A program made the position numbers and the translations under genes. From Halotalea alkalilenta DSM 17697 (GTDB lineage Bacteria; Pseudomonadota; Gammaproteobacteria; Pseudomonadales; Halomonadaceae), in assembly GCF_000621205.1 (NCBI RefSeq), contig NZ_KK211229.1:143807-207806 (forward strand): a DNA stretch of 64,000 nucleotides, read 5' to 3'. Of this stretch, positions 51,873-60,837 are shown one piece after another (position 1 is the stretch's first letter; every line of letters starts with the position of its first letter). Under the pieces are notes generated by a model. That model searched no databases. It was given only the letters and a program-made list of their open reading frames with translations, and was not told the DNA's origin.

Positions 51873-53660
51873 CTATCCGTTGACTGGTTCGTCGCTTGCG
51901 GCGGCTCTGGCCGGTGCATGCCCCCAATGCTTCGCCTTGGGCGTCTGGCCGATGCCGGGGTTGAAGCAGTTGCAGGGGTCGAGCTTCTGGTAGAACTCGC
52001 GCAGCGCGGGTTTGGCGCGGTAGAGGTGGCCGACGTTGTGCTCGGCAGGGTATTCGGCGCCGCGCTGGTCGAGCAGCGCCCACATCTGGTGCTCGAGGGC
52101 GAGGCAGTCGGTGCCTTTGGCGACGACGTAGTCCTGATGGAATACGTGGCAGAGGAAGTGGCCGTAGTAGAGCTTCTTGACCAGTTTGGACTCGATCTCG
52201 GCCGGCAGGGTCTCGAACCAGTCGCGTTCGTTGCGCTTGAGCGCGATGTCGAGGGCGACGATGTCTTCGACTTCGCGGGCGTGCATGGTGCGGTAGCGGA
52301 TCGCGGCGCCAGCGGCGGCGAAGCGGTGGAGAAAGGCCTTGCTGCCCTCTTCTTCGGTGCATTCGAAGAACGCTCCGCTGGTGCCGGGGAAGAGCTCGCC
52401 GAGCAGTACGCGGGTCGATGCGACTTCCTCCGCGGGGACCTTGAGCATCAGGTGATGCTCGAAGCGATCGCGGTACTCCTTCATGCGTGCAGGCAGGTGG
52501 CTGGGAAAGAGCCGCGAGAGCCACTGGCCGAGGCGGTCGGTGATCTGGTCGGGGAAGATCTTCAAGCGCTCGAAGAAGGCGTCGACGGCGCCTTTGAAGG
52601 CGAAGATCGCCGGCATTCGGTCGGTGCCGAAGCGCTGGATCATCAGGAAGGTGTCCTTGCCGTAGGCCTCTGCGATATCGAAGGCGTCGCGGTGCAGGTA
52701 CTCGCCGGCGATCGGCAGTTCGCGTCCCGGGGCGAGCAGCGCGCGTCGCAGCTCGGTGAGCTCCGCGGTCGAGTTGGTGCCGATGTAGAACACCTTGGCG
52801 CCCTTGGCCGCCGGGAAGGTGTCGAGCCGCACTGCGAACAGCGCGAGCTTGCCGGCGCAGCCCGAGGCCTCGTGCAGGCGCCTTGGGTCGGCATTGAACC
52901 GCGCCGGGGTCTCGGCATCGATCTCGCGGACATGGTCGCGGTACTCGGGGTCGGAGGCGGCACCCGCATCGCTTGAGATGTCCTCGTCCTTGAAGTCTCC
53001 GCGTTCGAGTCGGGCGAGGATCTCCTCCGGTTCGTCGCCGAGCCGGATGCCGAGATGGTTGACCAGCTCGAGCTGGCCGTCGGCATTGAGCTGGGCGTAG
53101 AGCGCAAGCTCGGTGTAGGCGGGGCCGCGCTGGACCAGCGCACCGCCTGAGTTGTTCGATACCCCGCCGAATACCGAGGCGCCGATGCAGGACGAGCCGA
53201 TCACCGAGTGCGGCTCGCGGCCGAGCGGGCGCAGCGCGCGTTCGAGGCCGTAGAGGGTCGCGCCGGGGAAGCAGATCACCTGGCGTCCATCGCGGATCAG
53301 GTGCAAGCGGTCCATGCGCAGGGTGCTGATGATCACGATGTCGCGGTCGTAGTCGTTGCCATCCGGGGTCGAGCCGCCGGTCAGTCCGGTGTTGGCGGCC
53401 TGCATGATCACGATCACGTCCGCCTCGACGCAGGCCTTCACCACCCGCCACTGCTCGACCAGCGAGCCGGGGCGTACCACCGCCAGCGCGCGGCCCTCGC
53501 CGAAGCGGAAGCCCTTGCGATAGCGTCGCGTACTGCGCTCGTCGGTGAGCGTCTCCCGCGGGCCGACGATCGCTTCGAGGCGCTCGATCAGCCGCTGGCG
53601 GGCGTCGGAGGGGGAGGTGGTGAAGGGTGAAGTCGAAAGGGTCGCACGCTGTTCGGACAT
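51873..53660 (-). CDS. dld: Quinone-dependent D-lactate dehydrogenase (Dld)
   Basis: A 595-residue flavoprotein of the E. coli Dld type that oxidises D-lactate to pyruvate and passes electrons to the quinone pool. The FAD_binding_4 domain (about 45-270) has VIVIMQAANTGLTGGSTPDG and SVIGSSCIGASVFGGVSNNSGGALVQRGPAYTEL; the lactate-membrane-binding domain contains FPSHLPARMKEYRDRFEHHLMLKV and FLCHVFHQDYVVAKG; the C-terminus has PAEHNVGHLYRAKPALREFYQKLDP. Length and order match Dld. It is followed on the same strand direction by nothing; a LysR gene lies upstream with the same orientation. Confidence 0.95.
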   Translation of the reverse strand: MSEQRATLSTSPFTTSPSDARQRLIERLEAIVGPRETLTDERSTRRYRKGFRFGEGRALAVVRPGSLVEQWRVVKACVEADVIVIMQAANTGLTGGSTPDGNDYDRDIVIISTLRMDRLHLIRDGRQVICFPGATLYGLERALRPLGREPHSVIGSSCIGASVFGGVSNNSGGALVQRGPAYTELALYAQLNADGQLELVNHLGIRLGDEPEEILARLERGDFKDEDISSDAGAASDPEYRDHVREIDAETPARFNADPRRLHEASGCAGKLALFAVRLDTFPAAKGAKVFYIGTNSTAELTELRRALLAPGRELPIAGEYLHRDAFDIAEAYGKDTFLMIQRFGTDRMPAIFAFKGAVDAFFERLKIFPDQITDRLGQWLSRLFPSHLPARMKEYRDRFEHHLMLKVPAEEVASTRVLLGELFPGTSGAFFECTEEEGSKAFLHRFAAAGAAIRYRTMHAREVEDIVALDIALKRNERDWFETLPAEIESKLVKKLYYGHFLCHVFHQDYVVAKGTDCLALEHQMWALLDQRGAEYPAEHNVGHLYRAKPALREFYQKLDPCNCFNPGIGQTPKAKHWGHAPARAAASDEPVNG

Positions 53661-53758
53661 GATCGGACGGGCTCCACTGCGAAGGTGAACGGTGCCTTGG
53701 CGCTGTCTACATACTGGCCTGCTGTGGTGAAATCTCCAACCGCGGCATGTACGCCAGG

Positions 53759-54694
53759 CTAACGCTCGAGCTCGGCATAGCGGCGCTGGATGTTCTCCAA
53801 CTGTTCGCGCATCAGCGCGATCAGCACCCGGGTGGCCGGTGAGATGGGGGTGTCGTGGCGCTGGATGAAGGCGAACACCTCGAACAGCGGTGGTTCGATC
53901 GGCACCCAGCCGAGTCGATCCTGGTAGCCGAGGTGGTGGAGGATCGGCCGGGTAGCGATCATGTCACCGAGGCCCCGGGCGGCGAGTTCGAAGCCGGTGG
54001 CTTGGTGTTCGACCTCGATCAGCGCCTCGAGCGCGACGCCCGCCGCATGGGCACGGGCGTTGAGCAGCCGGCGTACCGGGTCGCCATGGCGCCAGCGCGC
54101 TTCGGTCAAAATCAGCGGCGCGCGGGCGAGGTCTTCGATGCTCTTGGCGCCCTCGAGCCGCGCCGGGTTTGCGCTCAGATAGCCGACCCTCGCCGACCAC
54201 ACCGGCTCGTTCACCTTCAAGTTGCGCTCGTCGACCGGCAGCATCACCAATCCCGCCTCCAGCTCGCCGTCGCTGACCGCGCGGGCCACTTCGGAGGAGT
54301 TGTAGCCGAGCAGTCTCAGCCGCATTTCCGGATAGCGCTGGCGGAACACGGTGACCAGTTCGGTGAGGAAGTAGTGGTGGGCGCTGCCGAAGGTGCCGAA
54401 GCTCGCCACCCCGCCGCTGAGCGAGCGATACGACTGCACCGCATCGTGCCCCTGGCGCGCCGCGCTGAGCGTTGCCTGGGCGAACGGCGCCAGCCTGCGC
54501 CCGGCCTCGGTGAGCTGCAGCCGGCGGTTGGTGCGCACGAACAGCGTCGCCCCGAGCGACTCCTCGAGCCGGATGATCTGTTCGGAGAGGCTCGGCTGCG
54601 ACAGGCGCAGCGCCTCGGCGGCCTTGGACAAGGTGCCGTGCTCGATCGCGGCGAGAAAGTAGCTGAGCTGTTGGAGCGTCATCTGGATGACCAT
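53759..54694 (-). CDS. LysR-family transcriptional regulator
   Basis: A 311-residue LysR regulator. The helix-turn-helix is LSYFLAAIEHGTLSKAAEAL, then PSLSEQIIRLEESLGATLFVRTNRRLQLTEAG, and the effector domain has GGVASFGTFGSAHHYFLTELV and LEAGLVMLP. Two starts are possible (54694 or 54682), neither with a clear ribosome site. It lies 98 bp upstream of dld on the same strand, so it could regulate lactate use, but this is weak evidence. Confidence 0.88.
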   Translation of the reverse strand: MVIQMTLQQLSYFLAAIEHGTLSKAAEALRLSQPSLSEQIIRLEESLGATLFVRTNRRLQLTEAGRRLAPFAQATLSAARQGHDAVQSYRSLSGGVASFGTFGSAHHYFLTELVTVFRQRYPEMRLRLLGYNSSEVARAVSDGELEAGLVMLPVDERNLKVNEPVWSARVGYLSANPARLEGAKSIEDLARAPLILTEARWRHGDPVRRLLNARAHAAGVALEALIEVEHQATGFELAARGLGDMIATRPILHHLGYQDRLGWVPIEPPLFEVFAFIQRHDTPISPATRVLIALMREQLENIQRRYAELER

Positions 54695-54860
54695 GGGATA
54701 TGAGGGCGGTGACAACGCAAGGCCACAGCATGGGAGCGGAGGGGCTTTTCGGCAAGGCCGAACGAGCGGTCGACGTCATCGATCGCTTCGCTTACCCTCC
54801 CACGCACGCAATACATGGTGTGCGCAGGGCGCGTCAGGTTATCGACAAGGGATGTGGCGG

Positions 54861-55400
54861 ATGAATCAACGATGCAAGGCGATGCTCCAGGCAATGACGG
54901 TATTCGGTTTGCTTGGCCTGGGTGGCTGTGCGCTGCTCGGCGGTGGTGGCGACGAGGCGCCGGTTGCGGTCGGTGACGCTCCGCGCCCGGCCTTCGCCGA
55001 CCCTGAACTGATGGATCAGTCGCGCGGTGCGGGGGCGGGCGACCCGAGCGCCTATACGCGTGATGCCGACCAGGTGCTTACCGCCGATGACCAGGGGCGC
55101 TGCGAGCCGCTGGTGCTGACCACGGGAGAGCGGCTGTCGCTACTTCTGCCCGGCAATCCAAGCACCGGCTACCTGTGGCAGCTCGATGATCGCCCCGAAG
55201 GGCTGCGCCTGCTCAGCGCACCGCGTGCCGATGAAGCCTCTGACGCCGACGCGGTCGGCGCGCCGCTGGTCTACGACTGGCGCTTCGAGGCGATGCGGCC
55301 CGGCCAGGGCAGCCTGCGGCTGATCTACCATCGTCCCTGGGAGGAGCAGGCCGAGCCGGCCGGGCTTTTCATCTGCCCGATCGAGATACGCGCCAACTAG
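54861..55400 (+). CDS. Protease inhibitor I42 (chagasin)-family lipoprotein
   Basis: A 179-residue lipoprotein: the signal MNQRCKAMLQAMTVFGLLGL ends in the lipobox LGGC. A low-complexity linker follows, then a chagasin-type domain (about 80-179). Its hallmark loop GNPSTGYLWQL matches the NPTTGY loop that plugs cysteine-protease active sites, and the third loop region is IYHRPWEE (RPW motif). Bacterial members are thought to protect against endogenous or host cysteine proteases. It stands alone; the ATG at 54861 is chosen over 54852 on ribosome-site spacing. Confidence 0.88.
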   Translation: MNQRCKAMLQAMTVFGLLGLGGCALLGGGGDEAPVAVGDAPRPAFADPELMDQSRGAGAGDPSAYTRDADQVLTADDQGRCEPLVLTTGERLSLLLPGNPSTGYLWQLDDRPEGLRLLSAPRADEASDADAVGAPLVYDWRFEAMRPGQGSLRLIYHRPWEEQAEPAGLFICPIEIRAN

Positions 55401-55545
55401 GGCGCTCCCCCACGCCGGCATGGAGGCTGGCGGCCTGGGTGATTTGCGGTGCGATGTCGCAGTCGGCTTGCGCTTGGGCTGGACTCTCCTAGGGTTAGTG
55501 GAGCCAGTCAGGCTATCCATTCATCCGCAATAGGGAGATTGCACG

Positions 55546-56397
55546 ATGAGCGAACGAACGTTTCAAAGCCAGCCGCAGACCCCGCCGGGCATCGAGTCGG
55601 AGATGACTCCGCTGCCGGAGGTGATTCGTGACAGCTACCAGGGCACCGGCAAGCTTGCCGGCAAGGTCGCGCTGATCACCGGTGGCGACAGCGGTATCGG
55701 TCGCGCGGTGGCGGTGCACTTCGCCCGCGAGGGTGCGGCGGTGGCGATCAACTATCTATCCGAGACCGAGGACGCCGAGGCCACCCGCGACATGGTCGAG
55801 CGTGAGGGTGCCCAGTGCCTGCTGCTGCCAGGCGACGTGCGCGAGCCCTCGTTCTGCCGCGAGCTGGTCGAGCGCACGGTGAGCGAGTTCGGCGCGCTCA
55901 ACGTGCTGGTCAACAACGCCGCCGAACAGATGCAGCTCGACGACATTCGCGAGATCAGCGACGAGCAGCTGGAGAGCACTTTCCGCACCAATATCTTCAG
56001 CCACTTCTACACCATCAAGGCGGCGCTCGATCATCTCGGCGAGGGGGACACGATCATCTGCACCTCCTCGATCAACGCGTTCAAGGGCAACCCCGGGCTG
56101 ATCGACTACTCGGCGACCAAGGGAGCGATCCAGGGGCTGGTGCGTTCGCTCGCCGAGCCGTTGGCCGAGCAGGGCATCCGGATCAACGCGGTCGCGCCGG
56201 GGCCGATCTGGACGCCTCTGATCCCGTCGACGATGGGCGAGGAGAGCGTCACCACCTTCGGTGCCCAGACGCCGATGAAGCGCGCCGGCCAGCCTTCGGA
56301 GATCGCCCCGGCCTACGTCTACCTCGCCAGCGTCGAGAGCTCGTACATGAGCGGCCAGACCATCCATCTCAACGGCGGCACCGTGCTCAACTGTTGA
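55546..56397 (+). CDS. SDR family oxidoreductase (YghA/general stress protein 39-like)
   Basis: A 283-residue SDR with a characteristic extended N-terminus (SERTFQSQPQTPPGIESEMTPLPEVI) seen in YghA and GSP39. Motifs are ALITGGDSGIGRAVAVHFA, VNNAAEQ (NNAG variant), catalytic Ser in ICTSSINAFKG, YSATKGA, and APGPIWTPLIPSTM. Such proteins are induced by osmotic or general stress and reduce aldehydes or sugars. AGGAG precedes the ATG. A strong terminator follows. Confidence 0.9.
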   Translation: MSERTFQSQPQTPPGIESEMTPLPEVIRDSYQGTGKLAGKVALITGGDSGIGRAVAVHFAREGAAVAINYLSETEDAEATRDMVEREGAQCLLLPGDVREPSFCRELVERTVSEFGALNVLVNNAAEQMQLDDIREISDEQLESTFRTNIFSHFYTIKAALDHLGEGDTIICTSSINAFKGNPGLIDYSATKGAIQGLVRSLAEPLAEQGIRINAVAPGPIWTPLIPSTMGEESVTTFGAQTPMKRAGQPSEIAPAYVYLASVESSYMSGQTIHLNGGTVLNC

Positions 56398-56420
56398 GCG
56401 CTCGATTCGATCGGTCTTCT

Positions 56421-56457
56421 CCACGCCCGCGACGTCGTCGCGGGCGTGGTCGTTTTC
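56421..56457. terminator. Bidirectional rho-independent terminator
   Basis: A perfect 13-bp stem CCACGCCCGCGAC / GTCGCGGGCGTGG with a 3-base loop is followed by TCGTTTTC on the + strand. It lies between the convergent stress SDR and nucleotidase genes. Confidence 0.8.
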
Positions 56458-58063
56458 AAAGCCCAGCGGGCACGAAGTCCGCGGCGCGCAGCGGACTGTG
56501 GCGCTCGACGTAGTCGCGTACCACCTGGGCGTCGGTGAAGCCGGTATCGACGTAGCTGGGATGCTGGCTGAGCATGGGATAGCCGTCGCCGCCCTGCGCG
56601 GCGAAGTCGAGCGTCGCCAGCCGATAGCGGCGAGCGCTGTCGAGCGGCTCGCCGTCTATGGTGAAGCGTCCATCCTCGAGCCGGCCAACGCCGCGCAGCT
56701 GGGCGTAGCCGCCGCTGCCGGGCGGGATCGCGCTGACCGTGGCGAGATACTCGGTGAGCTCGGCACCGTCGAGATCCACGTAGGCCAGCTGATTGGCGAA
56801 TGGATGGACCCGGAGCAGAGCTTCGTAGCTGATCTCGCCGGCCTCGACCGAGTCGCGGATACCGCCGCCGTTGAGCACTGCGAGATCGGCATCGGCACGT
56901 TCGATGAAAGCGGCGAGAATCAGCTGGGCGAGGTCGGTCTGGCGCGAGCGCACCTGCGCGCGATTGCCCTCGAGCCTGGCATCGACTTCACCGACCCGGC
57001 GCTTGAGCTCGTCGCCCGCTCGCTCCTGGTAAGGGGCCAGCAAGGCGAGCATGTCGGCCGATTCGGGAATGTGGGGTTCGAACAGCACCCAGTTACCCTC
57101 GACCTCATGGCCGAGATTGACCGGAATCAGCCGGTAGCGTTCGAGCTCGAGCGTGCCGTCGCGGTAGACGAAATCCGCACGGCCGACGTATTTGCCCCAT
57201 TCATGGGCCTGGACGATCCAGGTGCCATTCTGGCGATCCGGCGCGCAGGGCGTGCTGGGCAGGTAGTCGGGATCCTTGCGATTCTCCTCCTCCATGCATA
57301 CCGGGTCCTGCGAGTGGCCGCCGACGATCATCGCTAGCGCCCCCGCGGGCAGCGAGCGTGCCAGCTCGACATCGCCAGGTGCATTGGCGCCGTGCTCGCC
57401 GTTATCGTAATGACCCATGTGGGTCGCGGCGATGATCACATCCGGCTTCGCCTCGCGCTCGAGCTGCTCGATCATCCGGCGCGCTTCCCGCTTGGGATCG
57501 CGGAACTCGAGCCCTGCGGTATTGCTGCCATTGACCAGCCTGGGGGTGTCCTCGGTGGTCAATCCGATCACTGCCACCTCGATGCCGCCGAGATCGAACA
57601 GCGCATAGGGTTGGTAGGCGTGTTGCCCGCTACCGGCTTGGTAGATGTTGGCCGAGAGCAGCGGAAAGCCAGCCCACTCGGCCTGGCGGGCGAGCACCTC
57701 GGGTGGATTGTCGAACTCATGGTTGCCGAGCGCCATGGCGTCGTAGCCGATCATCCTCATGCCGCGGAAGTCCGGCTCGGCGTCCTGCAGGTCCGAGGCC
57801 GGCACGCCGGTATTGATATCGCCGCCGGAGAGCAGCAACACTCGACCGCCTTGCGCCTGGACCTCGGCGCGGATCGAATCGACCAGGGTCTTCTGCGCGG
57901 AGAGGCCGTACTCCCCGTCGTCATTGCGCCAGAAGCGGCCGTGGTGGTCGTTGGTGTGCAGCACGGTGAACCGTACCGGCTCGCTCGCGGTCGTCGGGGA
58001 ATGGGCGCAGGCGGTGAGTGCCCAAAGCGAAACGAGGAGTGCAATGATCCTGTACCAGCGCAT
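56456..58063 (-). CDS. UshA-like 5'-nucleotidase/UDP-sugar hydrolase lipoprotein
   Basis: A 535-residue metallophosphoesterase. The signal MRWYRIIALLVSLWA ends in the lipobox LTAC, followed by Ala, so outer-membrane sorting is expected. Metal motifs are VLHTNDHHGRFW, LLSGGDINTGVPAS, ALGNHEFDNPPEVL, ATHMGHYD and VGGHSQ; the C-terminal 5_nucleotid_C domain has VLNGGGIRDSVEAGEISYEALLRVHPFANQL. It degrades external nucleotides or UDP-sugars to usable nucleosides and phosphate. Domain order equals UshA, but UshA is a soluble periplasmic protein. Confidence 0.9.
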   Translation of the reverse strand: MRWYRIIALLVSLWALTACAHSPTTASEPVRFTVLHTNDHHGRFWRNDDGEYGLSAQKTLVDSIRAEVQAQGGRVLLLSGGDINTGVPASDLQDAEPDFRGMRMIGYDAMALGNHEFDNPPEVLARQAEWAGFPLLSANIYQAGSGQHAYQPYALFDLGGIEVAVIGLTTEDTPRLVNGSNTAGLEFRDPKREARRMIEQLEREAKPDVIIAATHMGHYDNGEHGANAPGDVELARSLPAGALAMIVGGHSQDPVCMEEENRKDPDYLPSTPCAPDRQNGTWIVQAHEWGKYVGRADFVYRDGTLELERYRLIPVNLGHEVEGNWVLFEPHIPESADMLALLAPYQERAGDELKRRVGEVDARLEGNRAQVRSRQTDLAQLILAAFIERADADLAVLNGGGIRDSVEAGEISYEALLRVHPFANQLAYVDLDGAELTEYLATVSAIPPGSGGYAQLRGVGRLEDGRFTIDGEPLDSARRYRLATLDFAAQGGDGYPMLSQHPSYVDTGFTDAQVVRDYVERHSPLRAADFVPAGL

Positions 58064-58174
58064 GTGTGGAGCGTTCCCAGCGTTGATCGTCGTTATCGTT
58101 GATAGTGGTCGTCGCTATAGCGCCATCGCGCTACTGGCGCGTTGCCACCCTAGCATGTCTTTTCTGGAGCACAG

Positions 58175-58900
58175 ATGACCGATCAGCCCCGAGGAGCAAG
58201 TCGCTCGAGCGCAGACTGGCCCACTCGTTTCGAAGCCCTGCTGGGCGAGGTTCCCACCCTCGATGGTGCCCATGATCTCGGTCATTTCCGACGAGTGTGG
58301 CGCACCGCCCAGCGGCTGATGGAGGAGGAGCCCGGTGCCGACGCAAGAGTGGTGGCGGCAGCTTGCTACTTCCACGACCTGGTCAGCCTGCCGAAGGATC
58401 ATCCCCAGCGGCATCGTTCATCGCGCCTCGCCGCCCGCGAGGCGATAGGGCTGCTCACCCGTCGCTGCGCCGATTTCCCCTTTGAGCTCCATCCTGCGGT
58501 GGCGCACGCGATCGAGGCGCACAGCTTCAGCGCCGGGATCGAGCCGCGTACCTTGGAAGCGCGTATCGTCCAGGACGCCGACCGCCTCGAAGCGCTCGGC
58601 GCGATCGGCATCGCCCGGGTGTTCCACGTCAGTGGCCAGCTCGACCGTGCACTGTTCGACCCCGCCGACCCGCTGGCCCGAAACAGGGCGCTCGACGATA
58701 CGCGTTACGCGGTCGACCATTTCCAGGCCAAGCTGCTGCGCCTGCCCGACACCATGCGCACCGGCGCCGGACGGCGGCTGGCGCGGCACAATGCCGAGTT
58801 CATGCTCGACTACCTTGCCAAGCTATGCGCCGAGCTCTCGGGTGATCCGCTGGGTGTCGACTCGGAAGGCCGCGAATGGCTGCGCGGGCGATTTCCATGA
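58175..58900 (+). CDS. HD-domain phosphohydrolase
   Basis: A 241-residue HD-superfamily protein resembling YedJ. Metal residues are visible as HDLGHFRRVWRTA (His), CYFHDLVSLPKDH (His-Asp), and DADRLEALGAIGIARVF (final Asp), with HAIEAHSFSAG between. These bind divalent metal for phosphohydrolase activity; the natural phosphorylated substrate is unknown. GGAGC lies upstream of the ATG. It is divergent from the nucleotidase and converges with the galactose cluster. Confidence 0.87.
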   Translation: MTDQPRGASRSSADWPTRFEALLGEVPTLDGAHDLGHFRRVWRTAQRLMEEEPGADARVVAAACYFHDLVSLPKDHPQRHRSSRLAAREAIGLLTRRCADFPFELHPAVAHAIEAHSFSAGIEPRTLEARIVQDADRLEALGAIGIARVFHVSGQLDRALFDPADPLARNRALDDTRYAVDHFQAKLLRLPDTMRTGAGRRLARHNAEFMLDYLAKLCAELSGDPLGVDSEGREWLRGRFP

Positions 58901-58935
58901 ACCCGGTGCCTGGTTCGTCCCTCGTTCGCTCGCTT

Positions 58936-59892
58936 TCACCACTCGAATGCGTCGACCTCGCGGCGCTCGCCGAGCAGGAAGGCGTCGGCGGTAAGTGCGA
59001 GCGGGGTGAGGTCGACGTCGCTCTTGCGCCGCTCGACCAGCTCACTGAAGCGGGCGTAGAGGCCGGGATACTCCTGCTCTCCAGCCACGGCGATCTGCTC
59101 GCCGTCGATCAGCATCCTGCCGCCGCCGTGGGTCAGTTCGATGCGGCCTTGGTCGGTGCCGATCTCGATGTTCCAGCTCTGTTCGCCGGTCTTGAGCCAG
59201 TCGAGTTCGATCTCGACCGGGCCGCTGGCGCGGCCGGCCAGCGCTCCTTCGAGCCGGGCGGCGATCGGGGTCTGGCGGTTGCTGGGAAAGTCTAGCCGGG
59301 CCTTGGTCAGGTAGAGGCCGTCGGGGAGCAGCCGGGTGACGATCGAGAGCGCGTTGATGCCGGGGTCGAAGACACCGAGCCCGCCGGGCTGCCAGATCCA
59401 CTCCTGGTTGAAGTGCCAGTGGCGTACGTCTTCGCGCCAGCTGACCTTGAGCGCGGTGACGCGCTTGCTCTCGAGCCAGGCGCGCGCGGGTTCGACCTGG
59501 GGGGCGTAGCGTGAGTGCCAGGTGGCGAACAGCACGTGGCCATGGCGCTCGGCCTGGTGGATCAGCGCCTGGACGTCGTTGATCCCACTGCCCGGCGGTT
59601 TTTCGAGCATCACATCACAGCCGGCGGCGAGCGCTCGGGCGGCCTGGGCGTGGCGCACCTGGGGCGGGGCGCAGAGCGATACCGCGTCGATCTCGAGTCC
59701 GCTTGAGAGCAGCTGGTCGAGATCGGTGAAGAGCTTGGCCTCGGGGAATGCCGCGGTCAGCGCCTGCTGCTCGTGGATGCTGCGGCTGACCAGCGCGATG
59801 AGCTGATAGTCGGGATTGGTTGCCAGCGCTGGCAGGTGCTGGTCGCGGGCGATCTTGCCAAGGCCGACGAGGGCGAGCTTGATCGGGGGCAT
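58936..59892 (-). CDS. gal: D-galactose 1-dehydrogenase (Gfo/Idh/MocA family)
   Basis: A 318-residue NAD(P)-dependent oxidoreductase. The Rossmann motif is LALVGLGKIARDQH, the catalytic-lysine motif is MLEKPPGSG (EKP), and the substrate region is WIWQPGGLGVFDPGINALSI, which is characteristic of galactose dehydrogenases of Pseudomonas and Rhizobium. It would convert D-galactose to galactonolactone, the first step of the De Ley-Doudoroff route. It lies 11 bp after dgoK in the same operon. Confidence 0.88.
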   Translation of the reverse strand: MPPIKLALVGLGKIARDQHLPALATNPDYQLIALVSRSIHEQQALTAAFPEAKLFTDLDQLLSSGLEIDAVSLCAPPQVRHAQAARALAAGCDVMLEKPPGSGINDVQALIHQAERHGHVLFATWHSRYAPQVEPARAWLESKRVTALKVSWREDVRHWHFNQEWIWQPGGLGVFDPGINALSIVTRLLPDGLYLTKARLDFPSNRQTPIAARLEGALAGRASGPVEIELDWLKTGEQSWNIEIGTDQGRIELTHGGGRMLIDGEQIAVAGEQEYPGLYARFSELVERRKSDVDLTPLALTADAFLLGERREVDAFEW

Positions 59893-59903
59893 GCGCAGGG
59901 CTC

Positions 59904-60827
59904 CTAGGAAATGCGTTGGTGGCGCGCCGCGAGTGCGTGCACGCCGGCCAGCGTCGCGTCACGGGCGCTCCAGCTCGCTGCCTGGATGCCGTGGTGTTCG
60001 AGCGCGATGGCGTAGGGGGCGAGCAGCGCTGGAGCGCCGATCAGGTTGAGTCTTTCGACCTCGGGGAGCGCGGCGTGCATCGCTCGCACCTCCTCGCCGA
60101 TCAGCGCACCGGAGATGAAGCTCGCGACCTGCTCGGCGCCGAGGCCCGCGTAGAGATGGCGCGAGCGTGCCTCGAACAGCGCATGCAGCACGCCGCCATC
60201 GCCCCCGGCGCGCTCGAGCCCGAGCCGGAACGCCGGCTCATCGAATTCGCTCTCCTCGCGGGCGGGCTCGCCAGGCAGGGTGTGGAAGCGCACCGCGTGG
60301 TAGAGCTCGCCGGTCATCGCGGTGAGAAAGCGCGTCAGCTTGCCGTCCTCGACCCTCGCCCACTTGCTGTGGCTGCCCGGCGCGCAGCAGTCGCCGCCGT
60401 CCGGGGTGGCGGCCAGCGCCAGCGCGCCGAAGATTTGGATCTCCTCGCCACGCATCACGTCGACCAGGCCGCTTCCGTCTGGATCGACGATCTTCACCCC
60501 GGGAAGCAGCCAGCCGTCGTCGAGGCCCGGTGCGGGGATCACTTGGCTTGCCAGCGCGGCGAGATCGAGCGGCAGGCTCGGCTGCGGGCTCTCGGCCCAG
60601 CCGCGTTTGGAGCCGACCATGCCGGCGAGATACACCGGCGTCCGCCCCTGGCCTTCGCGCCAGCCTTGCAGCGCACGCGCGCAGTAGTGCGGGAACTCCT
60701 CGGTGGAGAGCGCACGGATGCCGGCCGCGGCGGTGCGCTCATCGAGCAGCGCGCCGGTTTCAGCGTCGACCAGGAAGGCGCGGAAGTTGCTCGTGCCCCA
60801 GTCCACTACGATCAGCTGATTGCTCAT
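59904..60827 (-). CDS. dgoK: 2-dehydro-3-deoxygalactonokinase
   Basis: A 307-residue DgoK-family kinase of the ASKHA fold. The phosphate-1 motif is VVDWGTSNFRAFLVD, followed by AGMVGSKRGW, and APGSHSKWARVEDG with FLTAMTGELYHAV. It phosphorylates KDGal to KDPGal. The ATG at 60827 is chosen for GAGGAG 7 bases upstream. It starts 10 bp after dgoD, in the expected pathway neighbourhood. Confidence 0.93.
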   Translation of the reverse strand: MSNQLIVVDWGTSNFRAFLVDAETGALLDERTAAAGIRALSTEEFPHYCARALQGWREGQGRTPVYLAGMVGSKRGWAESPQPSLPLDLAALASQVIPAPGLDDGWLLPGVKIVDPDGSGLVDVMRGEEIQIFGALALAATPDGGDCCAPGSHSKWARVEDGKLTRFLTAMTGELYHAVRFHTLPGEPAREESEFDEPAFRLGLERAGGDGGVLHALFEARSRHLYAGLGAEQVASFISGALIGEEVRAMHAALPEVERLNLIGAPALLAPYAIALEHHGIQAASWSARDATLAGVHALAARHQRIS

Positions 60828-60837
60828 CGGCTGCTCC

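Noticed and set aside
51708-52976. A 422-codon + strand open frame rich in Glu/Val/Ala
   Set aside because: It is antisense to dld, which has full-length family similarity. The apparent protein is low complexity.
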